From positions 1 to 27,718 of the forward strand of contig CAZKNJ010000018.1 in the NCBI GenBank assembly GCA_964554185.1: DNA of 27,718 nucleotides. The letters run 5' to 3'. Position 1 is the first letter of the stretch; every line of letters begins with the position of its first letter. The notes below the pieces were generated by a model that did not search any database, had not been told where the DNA came from, and saw only the letters and a list, made by a program, of their open reading frames with translations. Shown one piece after another: positions 15,438 to 22,787 of the stretch. The DNA is from CAZKNJ01 sp964554185. Lineage in GTDB: Bacteria > 4484-113. Both the position numbers and the translations under genes were made by a program.

Positions 15438-15456
15438 ATTCACAAAGCTGGTGATC

Positions 15457-15789
15457 ATGCGAGGTCCCATTGTGAAATACTGGCGCAAACCGTTGGATTT
15501 GGATCGTGTCAACGTACCTCGAGGCGAGGTTCACATCATCGTTGACCGCTGCAAGGGCTGTAAGTTCTGCGTTGAATACTGCCCTAAAGACGTGCTGGAA
15601 ATGTCCGACGAGTTCAACATCAAGGGTTACCATCCGCCCAAGGTTGTGAAGCATGGAGAGTGCGTGGACTGCAACCTGTGCGAGATGGTGTGCCCCGAGT
15701 TCGCGATTTTCAGCGTGGCGGTCACTGAGGTTGGCGCGGGAGGCGGGGCTCCGGCTCAAGGCCGCGCTTCAAAGGAGGGAACTAAGTGA
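15457..15789 (+). CDS. korD: 2-oxoacid:ferredoxin oxidoreductase delta subunit (2x[4Fe-4S] ferredoxin)
   Basis: 110 aa from ATG 15457; a GTG at 15451 would add two residues. Two ferredoxin motifs CxxCxxCxxxCP are seen, with Cys at 32, 35, 38, 42 and at 69, 72, 75, 79. The N-terminal KYWRKPLDLDRVNVPRGEVHI and the spacing match the delta subunit of the 2-oxoglutarate/2-oxoacid:ferredoxin oxidoreductases. It passes electrons from the TPP-bound intermediate in KorAB to external ferredoxin or to a partner complex. The C-terminal 25 residues are a Gly/Ala-rich tail. Its TGA overlaps the GTG start of korA by 4 nt (GTGA), indicating translational coupling. It is the first gene of an eleven-gene operon. 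Confidence 0.9.
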   Translation: MRGPIVKYWRKPLDLDRVNVPRGEVHIIVDRCKGCKFCVEYCPKDVLEMSDEFNIKGYHPPKVVKHGECVDCNLCEMVCPEFAIFSVAVTEVGAGGGAPAQGRASKEGTK

Positions 15790-16943
15790 GAGCTAACGCT
15801 GCCGGGGTGCTGACGGGCGAGCACTACCTTGATGGGGACTACGCCTGCGGCGAGGGCGCGATGGCCGCGGGCTGCAGGTTCGTCGCCGGCTACCCCATTA
15901 CACCTTCCACCGAAGTGGTTGAGCGCATCGCGAAACGATTCCCCCTAATGGGGGGCACGTTTATCCAGATGGAGGACGAGCTGGCCAGCATGGCGGCCAT
16001 CATCGGAGCTTCCTGGACTGGCACTAAGTCAATGACCGTTACCAGCGGGCCGGGATTTTCGCTGATGATGGAGAACATCGGCCTGGCTGCGATGATGGAG
16101 ACGCCCTGCGTGGTCGTCAACGTCCAGCGCGGCGGGCCTTCCACCGGCCTTCCGACCATGGTCGGGCAGGCGGATATGATGCAAGCTCGCTGGGGTTCCC
16201 ATGGCGACTACGAGATTATCGCCCTCAGCCCCCAGTCGCCGCAAGAGGCGTTTGACATGACCATTGACGCATTCAACCTCTCTGAGCTGTACCGGGTGCC
16301 GGTCATGTTCATGATGGATGAATGCGTCGGGCATATGACCGAGAAGGTTGTTATCCCGAAGCCCGAGGACATTGAGATGGTGCCGCGTAAGCTCACGGAC
16401 AAGCCGCCGGCGGAGTTCCTGCCGTACGTTCCGGATGAGAACTTGGTCCCAGAGTTTGCGCGGGCCGGCGACGGATACCGGTTCCATACCACCGGCCTGA
16501 CTCACGACGAGCGGGGCTATCCCGTGATGAGCGTGGATTGCCAGCGAGTTAGCATCACCCGCCTGGTGGACAAGATACGCCTCAACGCCGATAAGATCGT
16601 GCGCTTTGACGAAGAGCAAACCGACGGCGCGGATGTGGTGCTGGTTACATACGGCATTACCGCGCGGGTGGCACGGCGGGCGATTGACCTCGCGCGCAGA
16701 AAGGGTGTGAAGGTGGGCGTCATCAGGCTCATCGTTGCGTGGCCTTTCCCCGAGAAGCGCATCCGTGAACTGGCCGGCAAGATCAAGGCCTTTGTAGTAC
16801 CCGAAATCAACTATGGCCAAATGGTTTTAGAGGTAGAGCGCTGCGCCGAGGGAAAAGCGTCCGCCATCCTCGTACCGCATATGGGCGGCGGGGTGCACAA
16901 CCCCATGGATATCGTGAATGCAATCATGGAGGCTGCCAAATGA
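15786..16943 (+). CDS. korA: 2-oxoacid:ferredoxin oxidoreductase alpha subunit
   Basis: 385 aa from GTG 15786. The family signatures are clear: EGAMAAGCRFVAGYPITPSTEVVE (residues about 22-45), the transketolase-like region TFIQMEDELASMAAIIGASW, TVTSGPGFSLMMENIGLAAM, ETPCVVVNVQRGGPSTGLPT with MVGQADM, and the C-terminal transketolase-C-like part (VVLVTYGITARVARRAI, VIRLIVAWPFPEKRIREL, VPEINYGQMVLEVERC). This is the pattern of KorA/VorB-type alpha subunits without a fused gamma domain, which agrees with a separate gamma gene at 26899. The substrate is most likely 2-oxoglutarate or a branched-chain 2-oxoacid; sequence reading alone does not decide. It overlaps korD and korB by 4 nt each. Confidence 0.93.
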   Translation: MRANAAGVLTGEHYLDGDYACGEGAMAAGCRFVAGYPITPSTEVVERIAKRFPLMGGTFIQMEDELASMAAIIGASWTGTKSMTVTSGPGFSLMMENIGLAAMMETPCVVVNVQRGGPSTGLPTMVGQADMMQARWGSHGDYEIIALSPQSPQEAFDMTIDAFNLSELYRVPVMFMMDECVGHMTEKVVIPKPEDIEMVPRKLTDKPPAEFLPYVPDENLVPEFARAGDGYRFHTTGLTHDERGYPVMSVDCQRVSITRLVDKIRLNADKIVRFDEEQTDGADVVLVTYGITARVARRAIDLARRKGVKVGVIRLIVAWPFPEKRIRELAGKIKAFVVPEINYGQMVLEVERCAEGKASAILVPHMGGGVHNPMDIVNAIMEAAK

Positions 16944-17968
16944 GCAAAGCGGTAAAGCAAACCGCACCGCCAGTTGCACCCCCGGAACCGGAGCTGCCAG
17001 CCGAGCCGCAGCATCCGGTAACGCCATATCTGCGGATGGACCGCATCCCGCACATCTGGTGCCCCACCTGCGGCATCGGCACCGTGGTGAGGTGCTTCGT
17101 GGACGCCCTGGTGCAATCCAAGGTGGATCTGGACAAGACTGCCATTTGCTCGGGCATCGGGTGCACCGGACGGGTAGCGGGCTACTTGAAGCTGGATGCG
17201 TTCCACTCGACTCACGGGCGGCCCATCCCCTTCGCTACCGGACTCAAGATGGCCCGCCCGGAGCTGCTGGTTACCGTGTTCTCTGGTGACGGAGACCTTG
17301 TGGGTATCGGCGGCAATCACTTCATCCACGCCGCCCGCCGGAACATGGACATACTGGTGGTTCTGGTGAACAACTTCATCTACGGCATGACTGGCGGGCA
17401 GAATGCGCCGACCACTCCACTGACGGCCAAGTCGTCAACCATGCCGTTCGGCAACTATGAGCGGCCGTTCAACCTGCCGCACCTGGCGGAGAGCTGCGGC
17501 GCGACCTACGTGGCGCGTTGGACCAGCCTGCATGTCCGCCGCCTTACTAAGTCGTTCCGCGAAGGGATCAAACGCAAGGGCTTCCGCTTCATTGAGGTAG
17601 TCGCGCCGTGTTCCACACTGTACGCGCGCCTGAACAAGCTCGGGGATGGGTTCAATCTCATGCAGTTCTATCACGATACGGCGGTGGTGATGAACGGCGC
17701 GGACACGCGTGAAGCCGCCATAGACTTCCAGCAGCGGATTATCTGCGGGAAGTTTGTTGACGAGGAGCGGCCTACTTTTATTGACATGATGCACGAGCAC
17801 TACGAGAAGGTTCTCGGTGACCGGTATGTGCCGACGCCCCCAGAGGGCGGGATGATACAGGGACTGGAGGACGAGCCCTCCCGCGCAACCGAGCAACCGA
17901 AGAAGGCGTCGAAACGTAAGCCGTCCAAGGGGGCTGCGGTGAAGGGTGGGGATGATGGAGCGAAGTAA
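16940..17968 (+). CDS. korB: 2-oxoacid:ferredoxin oxidoreductase beta subunit (TPP-binding)
   Basis: 342 aa from ATG 16940, overlapping the korA stop (ATGA). The TPP/Mg site reads SGDGDLVGIGGNHFIHAARR (115-134) then NNFIYGMTGGQ (144-154), the classic GDGD...N-x-x-YGMTGGQ. Cluster-type cysteines are C41 and C44 (WCPTCGIG) and C70 (ICSGIGC). A Pro-rich leader of about 28 residues precedes the core, and the C-terminus ends in a Lys-rich low-complexity tail (KKASKRKPSKGAAVKGGDDG). The leader and the tail are longer than in many KorB and could be docking segments (inference). The end overlaps the start of hdrA1 by 14-17 nt. Confidence 0.93.
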   Translation: MSKAVKQTAPPVAPPEPELPAEPQHPVTPYLRMDRIPHIWCPTCGIGTVVRCFVDALVQSKVDLDKTAICSGIGCTGRVAGYLKLDAFHSTHGRPIPFATGLKMARPELLVTVFSGDGDLVGIGGNHFIHAARRNMDILVVLVNNFIYGMTGGQNAPTTPLTAKSSTMPFGNYERPFNLPHLAESCGATYVARWTSLHVRRLTKSFREGIKRKGFRFIEVVAPCSTLYARLNKLGDGFNLMQFYHDTAVVMNGADTREAAIDFQQRIICGKFVDEERPTFIDMMHEHYEKVLGDRYVPTPPEGGMIQGLEDEPSRATEQPKKASKRKPSKGAAVKGGDDGAK

Positions 17969-20900
17969 ACGGGCACTCGTAATCGGCGGCGGTATCGCTG
18001 GCATCCAGGCGGCGCTTGACCTCGCAAACGCGCGTATTCCCGTCACATTGGTGGAGAAGACTCCGTCGCTGGGCGGACGCATGGCTCAGCTGGATAAGAC
18101 CTTCCCCACCATGGACTGCTCGATATGAATACTAGGCCCTAAGGCCATGGATGCCGGTCGGCATCCCCTCATCGAAGTGGTCACCAACGCGGAGGTCACC
18201 GGCTGCGAGGGCAAGCCCGGAGACTTCCGGGTGCGGGTGCGAAAGAGCCAGCGGTATGTCCACGAGGAGCTCTGCGTCGCTTGCGGGCTTTGCGTGGATG
18301 CATGCCCGATGGTGGGGGGAAACGAGTTTGATGTCGGCCTGAAGGCGCGCAAGGCTATCTACCGCCCGTTCCCGCAGTCGGTGCCGGCGGCGTATGTGAT
18401 TGACCCTGACGCCTGCCTGAACCTCTTCGGTTATCTCAGCGAAAGGCAGCACCGGCGGCTCAGGAAGATACAGGAATCGAAGCAGCGCAAGCGGGAAGAC
18501 TACCGCCCGAACTTCCTCGTATGCGACAACTGCTCCCGGGTGTGCGATGTGGACGCCATTGACTTTGACATGCTTCCCGAGGAGTTTGAGTTTGACGCCG
18601 GCGCAATCCTCGTTGCGGTGGGCTTCAACGAGTTTGATGCCCGAAAGCTCGGTAACTACGGCTACGGGCGGTTCCCGAATGTGGTCACCAGCCTGGAGCT
18701 GGAGCGGATGCTAAACGCCTCGGGCGTGACGCAGGGGCATGTGGTCAGGCCGTCGGATATGAAGACGCCGAAACGGATTGTCTTCGTCCAGTGCGTTGGC
18801 GCCAGAGGCGAGGGCGGCCGTCCCTATTGCAGCCGCTTCTGCTGCATGAACGCGGTGAAGGACTCGATGCTGGTGCGGCAGCACGACCCGGAGGTGGAGG
18901 ATGTGACCATCCTCTATACCGACATCCGCGCCTTCGGCAAGGGATTTGACGAGTTCGTGCAGCGCTCCAAAGACCAGAAGAGCGCCGACTATGTCCGCGG
19001 GCGGCCGGCGAAGGTGGACTTCGTTCCGGAGGACGACACGCTGGAGGTCTTTGTGGAAGATACGCTAGGCCACAAGCAGCGGCGCATTCCGGCGGACATG
19101 GTCGTTCTATCGGTCGCTGCTGCGCCGAATGAAGGCGCCACCGAGCTTTGCCGCATACTGGGAATAGATACTGATGAATACGGGTTTGTTGCACGGAAGG
19201 ATGCTGCGGTGTCGGCGGTGGAGAGCACGCGGGACGGCATCTTTGTCTGCGGCAGCGCGGTGGGGCCGCAGGTGATACCCGACTGCGTGGCACAGGCCTC
19301 CGCGGTGGCGGCGCGTGCGCAGTTGTTCTTGTCCGGCGACCGCGTGGAGGAGACGGAAGAGGAGATTGAACCCCTTGACCTATCCGGGCCGCCCCGCGTC
19401 GGCGTTTTCGTTTGCCACTGCGGCGTGAACATCGCTGGCGTACTCAATATTGACGACTTGGTGGAGTATGCGGGCGCCATTCCCGATGTGGTGGTGGCGG
19501 AGGATCACCTGTTCGCCTGCTCCGGCACCGGCCAGGACGAGCTGGTTGAGCTGATCAAGGAGCACAACCTGAACCGCGTGGTGATTGCGGCGTGCACGCC
19601 GCGCACCCACGAGCCGGTGTTCCAGGCAGCCTGCGCACGCATCGGCTTCAACCCGTATCTGGTGGAGATGGTGAATATTCGCGACCAGTGCTCCTGGGTG
19701 CACGTGAAGCAGCCGCGCGAAGCCCAATTGAAGGCGCGCACGCTTATCCGGATGGGGGTGGCGCGCGCCCGGCAACTGGAGCCCTTGTACGAGGGTGAGG
19801 TGCCGATGAGGCACGCCGCGCTGGTTGTCGGCGGCGGCGTGGGAGGCATTGAGGCGGCGACCGACCTCGCGGTGCAGGGGTTCCCGGTGACGCTGGTGGA
19901 GAAAACCGGCCGGTTGGGCGGACGGCTGGCCGAACCCAATCTGAAGCATCTGTACCCGACCATGCGCCCGGCGTCGGAAGTGCTGGCAGCCAAGCTTGAG
20001 CGCCTGAATGCGAGCGGGGCGCGTATCCTGCTGAATACCGAAGTTGAGAACATCACAGGCTTCGTAGGCAACTTCGATGTCACTTTGAAAGGTGAAACCA
20101 ATGAGACACTTCCGGTTGGCGCCATCATTCTGGCGTTCGGCGCCGACTTGTACCGCCCCGAAGGCGAATATGGCTACGGCGAACTGAGTAACGTGATTAC
20201 CAGCCAGGAGCTGGAAAGCGCCCTGATGAAAGAAGGGGAGTTCGCGATTGACGGGCGTAAGCCGGAGCGGGTATCCATCGTTCTATGCGTGGGCTCGCGC
20301 GACCCGGATAGCTTCCCCGGCTGTTCGCGCTACTGCTGCCCCACCGGGGTGAAGCAGGCCATTGAACTCTGCAAGATGGGTATTGATGTAACGATCTTCT
20401 ACCGGGACATCCGCACCATTTCCACCGGCGCTGAAGAGATGTACCACGATGCGCGGGGAATGGGAGTGCTGTTCATCCGCATTCCGGAAGGCGAGAAGGT
20501 TCAGGTTATCGGCAAGGGGCGCGCGGAGATGGTGCACTGCTTTGACGACCTGCTCAACCGTCCGCTGGAAGTTCCCACGGATGCGGTGGTGCTGAATGTG
20601 GGGATGCGGCCACTGCAGCCGGAAACCTCCAAGTTCCACGACATGTTGAAAGCGAGCCTGGGGCTGGACGGTTTCTTCCTTGAGCGGCACCCGGAGCTGG
20701 CGCCCGTAGAGACCGCGGTGGAGGGCGTGCTGCTTGCAGGCACCGTGCAGGGGCCCAAAGACATCGTTGATACGGTGGCTCAGGCCTCCGCCGCAGCAGC
20801 CAAGGCCTCGGTGTTTCTCGCATACGACAACGTCCGGTTGGAGCCCACCGTCGCCGAGGTAATTGAGGTCAAGTGCCGCGGTTGCGGAACCTGCGTGGAC

Positions 20901-21098
20901 ATCTGCCAGTTCGTTGCACCCCAGCTGGTGGAGATTGAGCCGGGCACCTTCGTGGCGCGCATAAACCCCAGCCTGTGCAAGGGCTGCGGCACCTGCACGA
21001 GCTGGTGTCCTTCGGGCGCCATCATCTCGCGGCATTTCACCGACCGCCAGGTAAACGCGATGATTGACGCGTTTTTCGTCACGGAGGCTGCGAAGTGA
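17955..21098 (+). CDS. hdrA: HdrA1: selenocysteine-containing tandem HdrA-HdrA fusion (read through TGA 18126-18128)
   Basis: 1047 aa with Sec at residue 58; start ATG 17955 after GGTGGGG (ATG 17952 and GTG 17946 also possible). The first half lacks the usual HdrA N-domain and starts at the FAD motif ALVIGGGIAGIQAAL; the active-site stretch is TMDCSI-Sec-ILGPKA, where Cys-type HdrA have TMDCSxCILTPK. An inserted ferredoxin domain follows (CVACGLCVDACP near 109), whose second site (C..., CDNCSRVC) carries about 28 extra basic residues. The second half starts near 478 with the N-domain (VGVFVCHCGVNIAG) and a second FAD motif (VVGGGVGGIEA, near 622). Its active-site stretch is YPTMRPASEVL, without Cys or Sec, and there is no inserted ferredoxin domain. 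Two [4Fe-4S] motifs end the protein (CRGCGTCVDIC, CKGCGTCTSWCP). HdrA is the flavin bifurcation subunit of Hdr complexes. Confidence 0.88.
18126..18166 (+). promoter_or_regulatory. UGA(Sec) codon and SECIS-like hairpin of hdrA1
   Basis: TGA at 18126-18128 is in frame. Stem GGATGCC (18149-18155), loop GGTC (18156-18159), stem GGCATCC (18160-18166) makes 7 perfect base pairs. The loop starts 28 nt after the TGA. The same GGUC loop caps the SECIS of E. coli fdhF, although the bulged U found there is not seen here. The hairpin lies inside the coding region, as bacterial SECIS elements do. Confidence 0.85.
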
Positions 21099-21562
21099 CG
21101 AAGACACAGACCAAACAGGCGAAGGCTACGGCGGCAAAGGACTGGAATCCTAGCATCGTCGTTTTCGCCTGCAACTGGTGCTCGTACGCGGGCGCCGACA
21201 CCGCCGGCGTATCCCGCATCCAGCACCAGCCGCACTTCCGGATGATCCGGGTAATGTGCTCCGGGCGTATCCAGCCCAGCTTTGTGCTCAAGGCGTTCGA
21301 GAAGGGCGCGGACGGCGTGCTGGTTTCGGGCTGCCACATCGGCGACTGCCACTACATCTTCGGCAACGAGCGAGCGCTGGAGCAGTTTGCGAAAACCAAG
21401 GAAGTGGTGCATCTGCTTGGACTGGAGGACGGGCGCTTGCGGCTAGAATGGATCAGCGCCGCCGAAGGCGGGCGCTTCGCGCAAGTGATAAATGAATTCA
21501 CCGAGCAGGTGCGGAAACTGGGGCCGAGTCCCCTTTCCGCCAACAGCGACGGGGGTCAATAA
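21095..21562 (+). CDS. mvhD: MvhD/FlpD-type [2Fe-2S] subunit
   Basis: 155 aa from GTG 21095, overlapping the hdrA1 stop by 4 nt (GTGA). The MvhD pattern is seen: IVVFACNWCSYAGADTAGVS, MIRVMCSGRIQPSFVLKAFE and GVLVSGCHIGDCHY, with the four cluster cysteines as CxxC...C...C, then WISAAEGGRFAQVINEF. MvhD carries a [2Fe-2S] cluster and links HdrA to its electron input in methanogens and many bacteria. The catalytic Sec of some MvhD homologues is Cys here. Its closest relative in the window is the C-terminal ~150 residues of hdrA2, so one MvhD is free and one is fused. Confidence 0.9.
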   Translation: MTKTQTKQAKATAAKDWNPSIVVFACNWCSYAGADTAGVSRIQHQPHFRMIRVMCSGRIQPSFVLKAFEKGADGVLVSGCHIGDCHYIFGNERALEQFAKTKEVVHLLGLEDGRLRLEWISAAEGGRFAQVINEFTEQVRKLGPSPLSANSDGGQ

Positions 21563-21568
21563 CGCACG

Positions 21569-22729
21569 ATGGATAATCCAACTATGGCTAACCTCCTGGC
21601 GATTGCCAAGCGCACCCGGGCCTGGGCCTGTTACGATTGCGGCAAGTGCTCGGCGACGTGCCCGATCACCCGCGCCGGCGGAGCTTATAGCCCCCGCCGG
21701 CAAGTACTCGCCACTAACTTGGGGAGCCTTGACGGCCTGCTGGATAGCTCCAATCTCAGCGCCTGCCTGACCTGCATGATGTGCGATCTGCGCTGTCCTG
21801 CAGGCGTCAACTACACCGAACTGGTGCTCCGCCTGCGTGAGCTTAGCTTCCGTGAAGGCGTGGAGCCGGAGTGTCCCCATGGCGGCGTGCTGCAATCAAT
21901 GATGCGGATAATGGCGGCGGGGAAGACCAAACAGGACCGTCTCGCCTGGCTCACCGGCGACCTGAAAACCAGCAAGAAAGAGGGCGAAGTCTTTTACTGG
22001 ACCGGCTGCACAATGTTCTTCGACGCGCTCTTCCCCGAACTCGGCGTGAACACGCTGGAGGGGACGCGCGCGGCGGTGCGGCTGCTGAACCGGCTGGGCG
22101 TCACTCCGGTAGTCTCGCCGGAGGAGCGATGCTGCGGGCATGACCTGCTGTGGAACGGTGATAAGGAGAATTTCGAGCGGCTGGCGAAACACAATGTGAA
22201 GCTGGTGGCTGACAGCGGGGCGGAGACACTCGTGGTGTCCTGCGCCGAGTGTCTGCGAACCTGGAAGCTGGACTACGAACCATACTTCAAAGGCAAGCCG
22301 CCAAAGATAGTCCACCTTACCGAGTACCTGGCGGAGCACCTGGGAGAACTGAAGTTCAAGCACCAGGATGAGCAGACGCTCACCTACCAGGATCCGTGCC
22401 GGCTGGGGCGGCATCTGGGGATATACGAGGCGCCGCGGAAGGTGATGGCGGCGCTGCCCGATGCGACCCTGGTAGAAATGCCCCGCTCCGGCAAGCGGGC
22501 GGTATGCTGCGCCGGGGGAACCTGGTCTAACTGCGACCGCTTTGCCAAGCACATTCAGGTGGAGCGCTTGCTGGAGGCCCGCGCCACCGGGGCGGAAGCA
22601 CTGGTGACGGCTTGCCCCAAGTGCCAGGTGCATTTCCGCTGTGCGATGAAGGACCCGAATCTGAAGGACAAGATCGAGATTCCACTGCGCGACCTCGCCT
22701 CGGTGGTGCTGGACGCGCTGGCGGAGTAA
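21569..22729 (+). CDS. hdrD: HdrD-like protein (HdrC-HdrB fusion)
   Basis: 386 aa from ATG 21569, 6 nt after mvhD. The N-terminus is HdrC-like with two [4Fe-4S] motifs: CYDCGKCSATCP (C21, C24, C27, C31) and CLTCMMCDLRCP (near 68-79). The rest is HdrB-like with two CCG domains: FYWTGCTMFF ... RCCGHDLLW ... VSCAECLRTW, and YQDPCRLGRHLG ... VCCAGGTWSNC ... TACPKCQVHF. Each CCG domain can hold a noncubane [4Fe-4S] cluster, the site of disulfide chemistry in HdrB. The order HdrC-HdrB in one chain matches HdrD and related CoB-CoM-type reductases. The real disulfide or other acceptor in this bacterium is unknown. A separate hdrC-hdrB pair lies downstream, so the operon encodes two reductase modules. 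Confidence 0.9.
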   Translation: MDNPTMANLLAIAKRTRAWACYDCGKCSATCPITRAGGAYSPRRQVLATNLGSLDGLLDSSNLSACLTCMMCDLRCPAGVNYTELVLRLRELSFREGVEPECPHGGVLQSMMRIMAAGKTKQDRLAWLTGDLKTSKKEGEVFYWTGCTMFFDALFPELGVNTLEGTRAAVRLLNRLGVTPVVSPEERCCGHDLLWNGDKENFERLAKHNVKLVADSGAETLVVSCAECLRTWKLDYEPYFKGKPPKIVHLTEYLAEHLGELKFKHQDEQTLTYQDPCRLGRHLGIYEAPRKVMAALPDATLVEMPRSGKRAVCCAGGTWSNCDRFAKHIQVERLLEARATGAEALVTACPKCQVHFRCAMKDPNLKDKIEIPLRDLASVVLDALAE

Positions 22730-22787
22730 ACCAATATGCTGAACCATGAGAATCTGAACACGCTGTACTTGCTCTGGAGGGAAGCTG

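Larger units (their letters stand above)
15079..15456. other. Intergenic region between the divergent ridA-like gene and the kor-hdr operon
   Basis: I see no gene in these 378 bases. They hold a -10 for the minus-strand gene (15085-15090), an inverted repeat CACAAG / CTTGTG at 15230-15235 and 15249-15254, a promoter for korD, and a GC-rich hairpin just before korD. Confidence 0.6.

Noticed and set aside
18126..18128. TGA as a true stop or frameshift making hdrA1 a pseudogene
   Set aside because: The frame continues without shift into conserved HdrA sequence, and the same TGA with the same downstream hairpin occurs in hdrA2. Independent nonsense mutations at the same codon are very unlikely.
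18135..18146. GGCC-CTAA-GGCC mini-hairpin just after the UGA as a second SECIS arm
   Set aside because: The stem is only 4 bp and follows from the conserved Gly-Pro-Lys-Ala codons; hdrA2 has it too, but without any compensatory change to support it.
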